A DNA stretch of 64,000 bases, taken from NCBI GenBank assembly GCA_947095585.1, contig OX352761.1:128990277-129054276 (forward strand), written 5' to 3'. The stretch is from Nephrocerus scutellatus. Its lineage: Eukaryota > Arthropoda > Insecta > Diptera > Pipunculidae. The position numbers were made by a program, and so were the translations under genes. A model generated the notes under the pieces. That model had not been told where the DNA came from. It searched no databases and was given only the letters and a program-made list of their open reading frames with translations. This document shows positions 36,460 through 48,895 of the stretch, piece by piece (within the stretch, counting starts at the first letter, position 1; each line of letters starts with the position of its first letter).

Positions 36460-37446
36460 ACTACAACATCTTTTTATAGACTTGAAAGACGCCTATTGTA
36501 GCATAGGCAGAGTAGAACTTTAAAAAGCCATGAGAGAATTCGGCATCCCAAATAAACTGACACGACTATGTAGGTTGACCATGACCAATGTTATAAGCCA
36601 AGTAAAAATATCCGGATCACTATCAAGCCCATTCAACATCTATAACGGGCTCCAACAAGGGGATGGACACGACCTGCGTCCTCTTCAACCTGGCTTTAGC
36701 GAATGTGATCCGAGACTCTGACGTAACGGCGAGAGGAACAATCCTCTATAAGTCCATTCAGATAATGGCTTCAGCAGACGATATTGAAATCGTTGATAGA
36801 AACCGAAGAGCTGTACAGGAAGCTTTCATCCAGATCGAGCAGGTGGCACGAAATCTGGAGCTGCACATAAATGAGAGCAAAACAAAGAACATAGTGGCCA
36901 CGTCTGCGTTTTTGGTCCCTCAATTCAAATAGTGGAGCGCGAATTTAAAGTAGTGGAATCCTTTAACTATCTCCGGTCAACGGTAGCAGTAGATAACAGC
37001 ATGGAACCAGAAATACGCGCACGGTTGCTTAAAACCAACAAAGCCTAATATAGTCTGCCAAGTCTCTTCAAATCCAGGAATTTAACCATAACATCCAAGC
37101 TGCTGGTATATAAGACAATGGTCATACCAGTACTTACATATGGATTCGAGTCTTGGATGCTTAGCAAAAAACATTCTAACCTCTTAGCGGCGTTCGAGAG
37201 AAAAGTCTTACGGAGAATTGTTGGCCGTATGTGAGGAAGAACGATTCCGGAGACTTTATAATAATGAGGTCTACGAGCGTTACCGCGATGTCGACATCGT
37301 GAAGAACATAAAACTCGGTAGGCTCCGGTGGGCAGGACTCGCCTAGCTCGCATGAGCGAAGAGGATCCTGCTCGGAAAGTCTTCTGCGTTAGGATTTATG
37401 GAACACTACAGCGAGGCCGGCCAAACCTACGCTGGAAGGATGGCGT
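36460..37446 (+). mobile_element. RTE-type LINE with reverse transcriptase (copy 3)
   Basis: Reverse transcriptase pieces: FIDLKDAY (36474), MREFGIPNKLTRLCRLTMTN, YNGLQQGDG, and the catalytic box as SADDI rather than YADDI (about 36770), then the tail AFERKVLRRI and RLRWAG. It is cut at 37446 by a mariner fragment, so the 3' end is lost. It lies antisense in intron 2 of pseudogene 5. Confidence 0.8.
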
Positions 37447-37590
37447 AGAAGTACCTTCAACGAATTTTTCAAGCCAATCGACACAAAACTTTTTTTGTGC
37501 TTCTGTAAAAAAATGTGGAATCCAACGTGCACATAGCTTCCCCACCTTTAAATGTTCATGGAAGATCGTATATACGCTGGTGTTAGGCTA
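37447..37590 (-). mobile_element. mariner transposase fragment
   Basis: The minus strand encodes SVYTIFHEHLKVGKLCARWI and FFTEAQKKFCVDWLEKF, the region between the helix-turn-helix and the catalytic core of mariner transposases (compare the RWVPRLLTxxQK motif). Only about 48 residues remain. Confidence 0.7.
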
Positions 37591-38609
37591 GCATGTAAAT
37601 TGTTTTGCTCTCCTTATTTTACTTTATTGAAACGTCTGGTGCCAGCATTTTTTTTGAGGTACGTAAGACATATAAGAATGTTGAACATATACATCTGTTC
37701 TATTTAGTTATTGTTCATTCTTGTTGGCAAGAAAATCACATTATTTACCAGACAAGGACATATCGCAATTTCGCTACGAAAAATCATAAACGACAGCGAC
37801 TTCTTCTTATAAACATAATTTTATCATTATCTTTACAAAACTGTTAATGTCCATCGTAGGTTCCAGCCTAAAGACTGTTTGAAATGTTGCATGGTCAACT
37901 AATCGTAAATATCGTTCAATAACATCCGCCGGTACAGCCGTTTGTTCGCTTATTCGTTGGCTTTAATGGGTTAATTTTTAATTGTACAGTTTTCATATCA
38001 CCTTAAAAACAACCAAATATATATCTTTTTTTCATAGTTTAATTGCACATCACGATATTTCTTTAAATAAAAAACCTCAAACTAACCGGGTATATTCCTG
38101 ATGCCAAGTGATACAATCAATTAAAAGCTCCTGTGTCCTTGTTGATGTTCTTACGTCTCTGCCTTCTAAGAATTCATTTAAAGCACCAACCTTCATTTTG
38201 AAAATGCGAACAAAAATTCGTAAGTGCACAAAATAAATCAAAGTCAATGAATCTGCTGCAAAATTTCCGAATGCGCCAAAGAACATGCACATAATGTGTA
38301 CACACAGGGTTAATAAATATCCATTTCTTGTTGTCACATCGATGCCAGGAACATAAAATTGCATAATCAACAAACGTTTTTCAGTAAAGATGATAAATCC
38401 GATTGGCACACTAACAACAAATAGCACTCCAACGCCGTACAAAATTGCCAACGATATTACCAGATTTAGAATGATACGGATGCAGCTACTCAACGCTTTG
38501 TTGTACTCATTGCCCTTCACCTGGTATTCGCCGTAGGTTTTCGAAAGGAAATTATCCATTTGTCTATAAGATTTTGCATTTTTGACTCCTGTTATAAATT
38601 TTGAAATTC

Positions 38610-39125
38610 AAACTCAGTATTGAAAAACTGTAAAGAACTGTGAGGACTCCAGTATACAGTGGAAATGAGGACCTGTCAATTGCAGCAGGTAGTTTAGTTT
38701 TTTGTTTCTTCTTAAAACCAATTTTTACCAATTTAAAATATAATACGTAAAAGCTGTTATTGCTCTCTCTTCGCGATCTTGCTGGATCAATTAAAACTTA
38801 TCCATCGATTGTCGACGGGTAACAAAGTTACAGTGTCGGTTACAAAACCATACAAATAAAACGCAAAAACCGTACCCTGGTTACAGTTTGCAAATAGAAA
38901 GCTTACCCAAAACTACGAGAAAGAAATTTTAACTCTACCTTGCAAATCGAAAGAGCTATTTGTAAAACTAAGCGTATTTTGACTTTTTTGCATTTTACCA
39001 GTCTCATAGTCCGTTGCATTATTTTCTCGTTTAAATTTACTTTTTCAACAAATGGGATGTCAATTTAGCTTAAGTTACTCATAACCCTTTAGTGCAACTG
39101 TTATAGTATCTTAAGTGTATTTAAT
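38610..39125. other. Upstream flank of pseudogene 5
   Basis: Matches the ghost-locus flank at 23470-23710 (CAATTTTTACCAATTTAAAA and AAGCGTATTTT words) and, at 38620-38690, the gene 3 and 4 upstream regions. The octamer position reads ATTTCCAC here. No gene is seen. Confidence 0.55.
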
Positions 39126-39515
39126 CTATAAATATAAAATAGAGAATTTATTTGTTTGTTTGTTTGTTTTTTGTGCCTAACCAACTCTGTAACGCCTTCC
39201 TCAATTTTAATCAAACTTGATATACATATACATTACAATCTGGAATCAAATACTTTGGGTTGGGGTAGCAGGTTTTTTTTCTTGTGGGAAGGGTGGAAGC
39301 CGTAACTAGTGTTGGACCCACAGTTATCCGTAACCACAGTTATACAGTATCTCCGTTATGGTGTTGGTAGTATACTCCTAAAAAGAGTGCCTGATAAGAT
39401 TGTCGAGTTGATAAAGATTTTAAAATAAAAATGAGCCAAATCGGCCGAGCCGTTCTCAAGTGATGCGGTTACCAACGAACAGCATTTCATTTTTGTTGTT
39501 TATATAGATTTAAAT
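39126..39515. mobile_element. Non-autonomous transposon-like element
   Basis: Starts AATCTATAAATATAAA and ends TTTATATAGATT, an imperfect terminal inversion. It carries a (TTTG)n run at 39158 and the phrase GAGCCAAATCGGCC near the end, a style seen in small non-autonomous insect elements. The class is not clear. Confidence 0.4.
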
Positions 39516-39717
39516 AAAAATAGATTTTTAATTTAAAACGAACAAAAAAGTACAAAATAATTTATTCTAGCCCCATACAGATTCCTAAATCCTTACAGAT
39601 ACTTTCACTTATGAATTTTAAATAGCTATGAAAATATACTCTTGTAAGATTTAAAATGAAAAACGTGAGGTGCATGAAACTACTCATGCATCAATTATCT
39701 ATTGTATGCGCCCTACG

Positions 39718-41110
39718 TTGGGTAAGTACGCAAGGCGTTTTGAATCCTTTTCTAAATTCATACAATTTATATGCTTTGTCGCAGAATGACGACATAGCAA
39801 ATAGCTGGTACAACCAGTCGGTAACATTCAAGTCAATACAATATACATTAAAGCACAGATGTTGATTATCACATAGAAGTTATACATATCTATCGATTTT
39901 TATTTTAGTTAAAGGTTTTATTTTAGTACAAAATATTTTCCAGTGATGTACAATAATTAATTAATATTTATACATTTCAATACCACGTCGAAGAAATTGC
40001 ACATGCACCATAACATTGCACGCGCGAGTGTTGCTTATCGCACACTTAATTGGCTTTTTTAATAAATTATTAATAAATGAAGGAAATGGTAGAAACATTG
40101 TGATTTGATTTCTTCAAATGCTTCTTTAGTTCACTTTGCATTCGACTGTTTTCCTTGATTGAAGCAAGAAATCACGCTCATCGGAGAAGTAGGGACTTTT
40201 AAATAAAATCGCTTGCATCTGTGGAGTGGAAGCTTTCAACAAAATTTACATGGTGAACTTGAATACTTGGTAACTATGAAAGTGTCTTAAGTGTCTTAAA
40301 AGGATTCAAGCCCGGTTGCAATAATTTATTTCTTAACACCATGCTGATTTTTAGTGTTCAATGCTAGGTATGCCCTTTTAAAAATCACGGATAATTCATA
40401 ATAGTTGTCGAAGAACTTCAGCGCTTCATTTTCAACTGGCTCGCATCTACCACTTCGAACTCCGTTTTCGAACAAAATTGCGCCGCAGGAGTAGTTAATG
40501 TAAGAATTTGAAAATTTATTTATATTGATGGTATCTTAGTAACTTTTTTCGCATAGTGATTTGACAGGGTGCTCTATTGGACTGTAGTCACAGAGAAAAT
40601 TACTTAAGCCCTTTAGTTGATTTAAAACCTTGTCGCACTACTCATAGGCGAGTGGACCGGTGCGTATGTATATACGTATATGTACACTTATCAGCATATA
40701 TCTTTATTGCTTTGCATTGGAAAAACTATTTGTGTAAATGAAAGAAAGATGTAATACACAGTCAATAGTTTTCACGAATAAGATTACTTTTTCAGAATTT
40801 GTTCGGATACTGCGATCGCAGTCATCAAAGGCGATCAATGATGCTGGTAGTACTTTGTCTGTCAGTTCAGGGTTACAGGTGAGGTACCAAATAGATGGAC
40901 TCTTTATTTTATGTACTCGTATTTAGTCTAAATTTTGTTCAAATTTCATAATTACAGGAAGCTAAGACTGTCTATAGCGTTTTAATGATCATACCAAGCA
41001 TGAAAGAACATTTGAAGAAATATTAAAACAGTGTAACATCGTCCAAACACTTTTCTCTTGTTCACACATACTATTCCATAAAAATAGCATAACGTATTAT
41101 TTAATTTTGC
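39718..41110. repeat. Duplicated segment D2 (pairs with 26608-28130)
   Basis: The block B partner of D1. Matching words run through the whole length, for example GTCACAGAGAAAATTACTT (27573 and 40586) and ACTATTCCATAAAAATAGCA at the end. The middle lacks part of D1. Confidence 0.8.
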
Positions 41111-41689
41111 AAATGTTTGTTCAAAATGTATTGTAATTTTATTTATTTGAAAGTTGTTCTACTGTTTAACAAAAAATCTACACAGTTTAATACTCAAATA
41201 TCTCTCAACAGATTGATTCTACTCATATAACAATAATGTGCTCTGGTCTTTTCCAACTAAAGGCAATAACTGAACTCTTTTTAAAAAATTGCTCAGTTGT
41301 TTCCATTCCTTTAATTTTCACTACTGAAGTGTTGCAATAATTAAGACATAATTGTGTCGACAACGATAATGTCACGTCGACTTGCTTTCTATTAATGAAC
41401 ATTGGTGATCGTCCTGAAAATTTGTGTGCTGTGCTCGTTGAACGAGTGTTCGATTCGTTTGTTAAACAGAAATTACGATTTCCGTTTCGGTGATAGTTTG
41501 AGATATAATCGATATTGCCTTTTAAGCACATTTAATTGTCCATTTTTATAATTAGCGCATGCTTCAAGGGATTTGCATCATAGCCATTGCGTGGTCTTGG
41601 AAATATTTTTATAAAAGAAGGCAGGTGTTGTGGTGGGTGGAGTTGAGTTCACACCCAAAAACTCAAAAACTAAAACAAGGTTTGCGCGT

Positions 41690-42873
41690 AAAAATAACCC
41701 CAAAGCTAACTGGGTATCGCCTGATAGAGCCACTCGCAACCAGATAGACCACGTGTTGATAGACCGCCACCACAACCCAAACCTGATGACGGTACGAACG
41801 TAACGAGGTGCCAACTTCGACTCGGACCACAATCTTGTTGGTATGGTGCGATGGGAAGAGCACTTTCATGAGTTGCTTAATGACCAGCTAACTGAGGAAT
41901 TAGAGGCTCCACCAATGACCGAAAACCTAATTATGCTGCCGCTGCCATGGGAAAACTCGGCATCCAAAATAAACTGACACGACTATGTAGGTTGACTATG
42001 ACCAATGTTATAAGTCAAGTAAAATTATCCAGATCACTATCAAGCTCATCCAACATCTACAACGGGCTCCGACAAGGGGATGGACTGGCCTGTGTCCTCT
42101 TCAACCTCGCGTTGGAGAAAATGATCCGATACTCTTCCGTAACGGTGGGAGAAACAATCCTCTATAAGTCCATTCAGATACTGGCTTACGCAGACGATAT
42201 TGACATTGAACCCAAAAGCAGTCACGTCTGAGATTAGAAGATCCAACATTGGTCCCGCATTTAAAATAGTGGAGCGCGAATTTGAAGTAGTGCAATCCTT
42301 TAACTTCCTCTGGTCAACTGTAACAGGCGACAACAGCATGGAACCAGAAATACGCACACGGTTGCTTAAAGCCCACTATAGTTTGTAAAGACTGTTCAAA
42401 TCCAGGAAATTAACCATAACATCCAATCTGCTGGTATATAAAAGACAATGTTCATACCAGTACTTACATATGCATCCGAGAATTGGGGCTTAGCAAAAAC
42501 CATTCTGACCTCTTAGCCGCTTTCGAGAGAAAAGTCTTACGAGAATTGTTGGCCCCGTATGTAAGGAAGGACGATACCAGAGACTCTATAATGATGAGGT
42601 CTACGAGCGTTACCGCGATATCGACATTTTGAAGAAAATTAAGCTCGGTAGGCTCCGGTGGGCAGGACACCTAGCTCGCATGAGCGAAGAGGATCCTGCT
42701 CGGAAAGTCCTTTGCGGTAGGATTTATGGAACACGACAGCAGGGCCGGCCAAGCCTACGCTGGAATGATGGCGTAGACCAGGACGTCCAGATCTTAGGGA
42801 CCGGTGAAAAGACTTTTTGCGGGATGTCAGGACGGGACCCCGGTTGTAGAGCCAAATATGATGATGATGAAAA
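41690..42873 (+). mobile_element. RTE-type LINE with endonuclease and reverse transcriptase (copy 4)
   Basis: The most complete RTE here. Endonuclease C-terminus VSPDRATRNQIDHVLIDRHH and DSDHNLVG (41700-41840), then a deletion into reverse transcriptase GIQNKLTRLCRLTMTN, NGLRQGDGLACVLFNLAL and the box LAYADDIDI (about 42185), then the tail RLRWAGHLARMSEEDPARKV (42660). It ends in GAGCCAAATATGATGATGATG (42850-42870). Frameshifts and a stop make it inactive. Confidence 0.85.
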
Positions 42874-44022
42874 AAGGATTTACAAAAATTTAGCTGTTCA
42901 AACCCACTTAATAACAGTCATTTTTACGATATCCATGAGTCAACATACTTCATAATAAGGACGTGATATTCCCATTTTCCATAAACCATATTCGCAGTTA
43001 GCTTTACAAAACACCAACTTGCGAATTATTGCTTAACGAGGTATAAACAAGGATAAATCTTGCCAAATCTACAAAGCGCAAATAAACAGAGCAGTGGCAG
43101 TGAGGGAAACGAGCGATCCGATCTGCATTAAGTCAAGCAAATTAATTGACTCTGTTGGTAGATGTGTGAGTGTGGATATTTGGATGGTTGCGAAATCGTT
43201 ATTGACTATTTTGTGGTGGAAAAGAAAATTACAGCAAAAAATAACCCGCTCCAACCATCACTGGTGGTGTACGATTTAACTCAGGAGTTTGGAATACCTT
43301 TTCCATCAATCCTCTCCTGTAGATTCGCCGCTTGGTTGTTGTTTATGTGACTGGATGTGATGTATCCACCCTTCTTCCTTGTTTGCTGATTCAATTACAT
43401 AGCGCTGCGCCCACCAACATTTCCATTTATTGGCGATGTGCAGTGTGGAACTAACGAAGCCAGAGTTACCTTTCCGTCAATCGAAAAGAAGGGAATTAGC
43501 CAAATAAACAAACAAGTAAACAAACAAATCGCTAAAGTACATCCAAATACACAGTTTGTTTATAAATGCAAAAGTTTATTCGCTACATAAAACAGAACGC
43601 TGAGCAGGGATGACTTTTTAGCCTTTCGCGCTTATTGCTGAGCACATATTTTCGTTTGGTTTGGATTTCCAATTTTAAGTAAACAAACTTTCTTGTCTAT
43701 CGTCGCTATAATTAGCACATCGCTTTACTTTTCCAGATCTACGAGTAACTTAACAATACTAAATCCTGGGGACTTAATAATTATGTTGTTTTTTGGATAC
43801 TTTTAAAATTTATTTTTTTCCCGGTTGGTTACCTGTCATAAGCTTGTGAAGCTATATCTCCTTAAAATAGAAAAGAAGGCTCTTAGGAACTAAAGGTATT
43901 ATTTAAGAACTAATTAATAGGGTTGCTTGCCAATATTAATGTTATTTATTCGGAAATTTTTCACGTTGCAAATATGTGGTCGATAATTTGTCTAACAATT
44001 AGTAGTACCTTTTACTTAAAAA
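42874..44022. other. No gene recognised
   Basis: Unique-looking AT-rich sequence with only short chance frames (about 60 codons) on both strands. Nothing assigned. Confidence 0.35.
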
Positions 44023-44310
44023 GTGTGCCCGTGACTCTATTGGTTAATGCGCTATAAATTTGAGCAGGAGGTTCGAGATTCGAGTTGCAATAAGACAAAT
44101 AAAGCCTTTTCCACGGTACCACCTCTCGTGAATTTCGGACAAATGTCTGAGAATAATAATATTCACGGAAAGCTTCCTAATTCGCATTTCAGATAAGGCA
44201 TTAAATTGTAGGTCTCTTCCCTTTGTAAAGATATAACATGCACAACACGAATGGTCGCGAGAAGTTAGGCCTTGGAACGCAACGGTCTGTCGCGCGAAAT
44301 ATTATTATTA
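44023..44310 (+). mobile_element. tRNA-derived SINE (copy 3)
   Basis: A degenerate A box (GACTCTATTGG) and B box (GAGGTTCGAGATTCGAG) are followed by the family body and the end CGCGAAATATTATTATT. TACTTAA words flank it on both sides, a possible target-site duplication. Confidence 0.7.
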
Positions 44311-46379
44311 CTACTTAATTAATAAACGTAAATCAATTTTATCTTTTGCGGAAACAAAACCATATTTTATAAAAAAAAACTCCTACAAAACATTTGTAAT
44401 AATTCCAAGTTCTTGACCGAAAACCGAAATGGGAAATCATTGACCGAAGCCTGAATTTGTGGCTTAATTACGAGGAACCACAACAAGTCGTTTTCAAAAA
44501 TGTTTTTTTTTTTTGCGTGCCTTTTTCGTTTGTTACGTCTGGTACTACAAACGAATACGGTACAATACAATGTCGAGTTGTTGGCCTTCAAGGAAGACGT
44601 CAACTAGTTCCGAATTTTTTCAACAGAGGCTCCAAGAAATCACGTATGTCATTATTTGTAATATTTTCTTGGTCAGGTTTTTTGTAGTTTTCCCTGACCA
44701 TGATCCATTGATTAAAGCATTTTTAGTTTCGCCTCGCCTCGTTTTAGTTTCGCGTTCGTTTTCCCTATTGCTTTTTTAATTAATCAGGGAGAATTCTGAG
44801 AAAATATATTGAAACCGGCTACAAACGTGAGGAATATGATATCTAGCTAATCACATTTCTTTGATTTTTTAATATTAATAAAAGGCCTAGCCTTACCTAT
44901 TGCAGTGACGCAAGTCATTTAGGGCGTTCTCCCTTGGCAATGAGTTTAAAAAAAGGAATATCAGTTTCAACTGACGGTGCAACAGTTCATCATCTGGCAA
45001 CTACCTACCACATTTTTGATTTCACAAACACAAACAGCTAAGAATGGATTCCTGTGGTACTTCACTTTTGCCTATGCAATTTCTTAGCATCATCGTGCGT
45101 TGTTGCTTTTATACCGTCTGGAAAAAAATTAGTTTCATCCAGCTTTTTATTTTATTTTATTTTTTTACTATGTTTTCTCTTTGTTTATAATGTGGTCTAT
45201 AATAATCGTAAAAAGACAAAGAACATTCTTGTAAAAATTCAAACTTTGAAATTTAATTTACTGCTAATGATGGTTAAATCGGGTTTAATTGTGACCAATA
45301 TCATTCGTAATTAAATTAAATTAAAATTTTGTAAAAATTTACATTGTCAGTCGCGTTTCTGCTGACCACGCTATCATCCATCCTTTCATCTTTTTAATCA
45401 TCCCATACTGATACCACTAAACGTACTACACATCTGTAATTTAAAAAAGACATGAATCGCCACTTACGCTTTTGGCCACACAGTTCTCTTTTATCCAGTT
45501 TTTTATCTCAGCTATCCACGACTTTGAAATTTTAATTGGTTAAAAGATACGCACAAGTAGTGAGTTTGCAATGTGCACCATCATGCAACTAGAGCATAAG
45601 CATCCAACCGTAGACCCTTCCAACCAAAAACTGCAAAGGAATGACACACATAACTCATCATTGTGTCTCGCAGTTTTATGTTGTTGTTAGTGTGGTATAG
45701 TTCTGTATGAGCCAACTTTCCGTCGGACTGAGCACAAGTATGAGTTGAGTATAACCTTTTCACTGTCCATAGCTTGTGAGTTTGCGAGGTAATTAAAATT
45801 TATTTTGCGAAAAATTAAAAAAAAAACCTTAGCGTACAAAGCATTTTCCACAATTGGTAAGTGAAGTTGTCCTGGTGTTATGTTTTCAGTTCTTTTTGTT
45901 TCGCTTGACTATTCGAAATGCTGAGTTGACTACTTTGGCGAGGTAGTAGTTAGCGGACAGTGTCACATATAATGGTTGTCGCATAAATAGAAACAAACGC
46001 CGCCATGTACGTTGTTTTCCTTGCTGGGAATTTTCCGTAGCGAAATTTCGAAATAAATTACCGGAATTCCAGGTATTTTCGGTAGACAATTCTAATTAGC
46101 AATCACCTGCATTTTCGAGCGTTAATGCATTTTTTTAAGGCATCCTCTCAGTACTTGGCGCAGGTAGAAAAAACATTTATTTTAAAAAGTGCTGAATAAG
46201 CTGAAACTAGGGGATAATAATAATTATTACAATGTGTTGTTGCAATCTGGTTAAATCTTGAAGTTTTGTGTATGCATTTGGACCACATTTTTTGACGAAC
46301 TGTGAAAGTCAGGAGGTTTTCTTTTAGTTAAATAAAAAAAACTTAACATCGAAAAACAAAACCACATTAATTCAAATTT
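44311..46379. other. No gene recognised; one arm of a distant inverted repeat
   Basis: Apart from the inverted-repeat arm at 44780-44945, this stretch has only chance frames. T- and A-rich runs are common. Confidence 0.35.
44780..44945 (+). repeat. Inverted repeat, left arm (partner 47989-48147)
   Basis: TTGAAACCGGCTACAAACGT, GACGCAAGT and CTCCCTTGGCA occur here and, in reverse complement and the same order, at 47989-48147. The arms are about 3 kb apart and enclose two opposed LINE relics. Confidence 0.75.
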
Positions 46380-47230
46380 ACGGTTGGCGCGCAAATTTGA
46401 CTATGACCAGAAATTGAGACAAAAATACATCAATGTAGGATGAAGGAGTGACTGATTCCTTTTCTAGTCCACTGAGAGATAGCATTAAGGCGAATAGCCG
46501 ACCTAGCAGCTACTTGACTGCTGAAAATGTTGAGTAGTGTATGGTCGAACAGAATGTCCAGTGCGGCGGAGGGGGTTTTATGAAGTGCTCCGTTTATACA
46601 TAGACTAGCTGATCTTTGGACTTGAACCATCTTTGAACCAGCTTAATTTGTCAAGGTTTACTTTCTTATTTAAGGCCACCTTACAGTTACACTGTATAGA
46701 GGAGTAGGTCTTACTATTACTATATATAGCCAATGGGTTATATGGGGTTGAAGAACCCATCTGTTACCAATGTCTTTTTTGCACGAGAAGAGTGCCACTG
46801 TGGCTTTACGTACTCTTTCTTGTATGTTTGGTTTCCAGCTTAGCTTTCTGTCCAGAATAAAACCCAAAAACTTGGCTTTATCAGAGAATTTTACGCTTAT
46901 ACCTTTAAGAGAAGGAGGGTTACTATTTATATAACATTTGGACAACCTCAGTTTTGTGAAGACTTACCCCTAAGCCACAGCGATCTGGAATGTGTAGTAG
47001 ACTTTGAGCTTGTCTTCAAAATTGATATTGGCCTGTAGTTTTCAATGTTACTTTTTGCTCCTCTCTTGTAAATCGGACTTACAATAGCCGTTTTGAGCGT
47101 TTTCGGTATGACACATTGTTCCAAACTACTACTGATTATTTTTCCAAGAATTCCTGCATTTGCTTTAAATTAACTGGTCTCATTCAATCGATGCCCGGTG
47201 TCTTACTGGCGTTTAACTCACGTAATATAT
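46380..47230 (-). mobile_element. LINE relic (reverse transcriptase thumb region)
   Basis: Minus-strand pieces: a KTEVV-type motif near 46950, then KAKFLGFILDRKLSWKPNIQ, KATVALFSCKKDIGNRWVL and VQRSASLCINGALHKTPSAA. Same general family as the 8751-11430 element. Internal deletion and frameshifts. Confidence 0.75.
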
Positions 47231-47274
47231 TGAGAATTTCATGAACGTTGGTGTGCTGTATATACGTATATTGA

Positions 47275-47800
47275 GTTCACAATGCTGCTGTTCAAATGAT
47301 TTGAGGTGCAATAAAAGGACCAGTGTTTTATTCTAAAACAACGTGGAGCTGCTTCTGCCACTTAAAAGAACAGGTCAAAAACAACAAATTCTCGTTAATG
47401 TGGTCTACCGGACACTCAGACATATCAGGACAAAAGGCAGCAGACCTCTGTGCAAGGTAAGGCGCAGAAAAAACTTTCACTGGTCAAGAACCCAGCATTG
47501 CCTATTCTAAATGCCATATCAATAGAAAAATTAAAGAGTGCCGCCATACACTAAGAACACTAGTCTGGTATTTGACAGGGCATGGCCCATTCCATGGCCA
47601 TATTTTGCAATTGGGTAAATCCCAATCGGACCGCTGCCGATTCTGCAACGAGGCAAAGGAAACGTCAGAGCACATTATTTGTATGTGTTGCATTCACCCA
47701 GAAAAGAATTAAACATTTCAAGGCTTATACTATTCCCTGCCCGAATTTGAGAACTTACCGCTAACTTCATCGATGTTTTTGTTGTTTAAATTCTTAAGGA
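47275..47800 (+). mobile_element. LINE 3' part with RNase H and zinc knuckle
   Basis: LMWSTGHSDISGQKAADLCA (RNase H, near 47395) and TGHGPFHGHILQLGKSQSDR with CRFCNEAKETSEH (47575-47680). It faces away from the minus-strand relic next to it. Confidence 0.7.
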
Positions 47801-47988
47801 CATTTTGCCTCCTCCGATTATTTCGTTGAAAAGTTTCCAGATCTTTTGTGGATTCCCTATAACGGTTGCAAACGTTCTTTTGTAAAAGTTACTTTCGCTT
47901 AATATAATTTCTTTATTTAGTCTGTTACGGTACTGCTTGTATTATATTACATAGATGGCACTAAGTATATTTTTTTGTTATACAGAGA

Positions 47989-48147
47989 TTCACTGCCAAG
48001 GGAGGACTCCCTGAATTACTTGCGTCACGGCAATAAGTCGGGCTAAGCCCTTTATTAAAATTCAAAATAAAATGATTTACAATATAACACATTCCTCACG
48101 TTTGTAGCCGGTTTCAATTTATTTTCTCAAAATTCTCTCTGATTCAT
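47989..48147 (-). repeat. Inverted repeat, right arm (partner 44780-44945)
   Basis: Reverse complement of the left arm. It may be the shared 3' untranslated region of two opposed LINE copies rather than transposon termini. Confidence 0.7.
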
Positions 48148-48895
48148 TGAAAAATTTTAAACGGTTATGTTTAAATTTTATGTTACTCTTATTGTTGTTG
48201 GGCTGATATTTTTACCTCCTGTAGTTGCTGTTAGTTCTTGCAAAGCTCCAAAACACTTAAAATAATAAAGCGATTCAGCTGGCCGACTGGACACATGACC
48301 AGTCTCCGTATCCTGCTGTACATTTCATGCATGCACTTCGAGGTCACAAGTCCACATTATGAACTCCGAATTTTTCGCTTACAAACAAGGATATTTGCTT
48401 CACTCGATGTATCCTCCATTCTTGTACAATTCAGCATCTGGCAAAAGAGATTTATCAAATGGCCATTCTTATTTTTAATTACTTTCGACTTAGTCAGCCA
48501 TTCGTGCGTATTCCTATAGATTCATATACCATCGAGCATGCTTGCCTTACTTAGTACTTTGAAATTATTAGTTTGGTGATTCATTCGTCTGTCTGACTCT
48601 CTGGGTGGTGGTGGTAGTAGTAGTAAGTGGATTTTCGGTTATTTGTAGCTTTTCTCATTTATTTTATGGGCGTTAAAAGGAACTTGGCAACGTCAATAAG
48701 CAGCGTACTAGTGTTATATGCATTGCGTGCGTTTGCGGCAAGGACGTACTCGTATTTAAGGAGGACAGTCAAAAAATTACTTAACCAGATTGGGATTTAT
48801 TATGCGAGCTAATAGCTGATTAATTTAAAGTAGGCTTACACACTCTGCCTTTTTAACACATGCAAATTTATAATTATTCGTTAGTGCCTGTTTAT
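48148..48895. other. No gene recognised
   Basis: Frames here (up to 93 codons) show no family motif. A GGTGGTGGTAGTAGTAGTAAG microsatellite-like run lies near 48605. Confidence 0.35.

Larger units (their letters stand above)
35726..38609 (-). pseudogene. Odorant receptor gene 5 (Or67d-like), pseudogene lacking exon 1
   Basis: Exons seen on the minus strand: exon 2 at 38087 to about 38609 (open), part of exon 3 at about 36071-36223, exon 4 at 35839-35994 (open) and exon 5 at 35726-35776 (open). Exon 1, its start codon and intron 1 are gone: the start of exon 2 is joined to sequence just upstream of where the ATG would be. Exon 3 has lost about 38 bp at its 5' end with the acceptor, has a one-base frameshift, and its donor reads AT in place of GT. 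Intron 2 holds an RTE copy and a mariner piece. It is the block B partner of the ghost locus at 23.18 kb. Confidence 0.85.
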
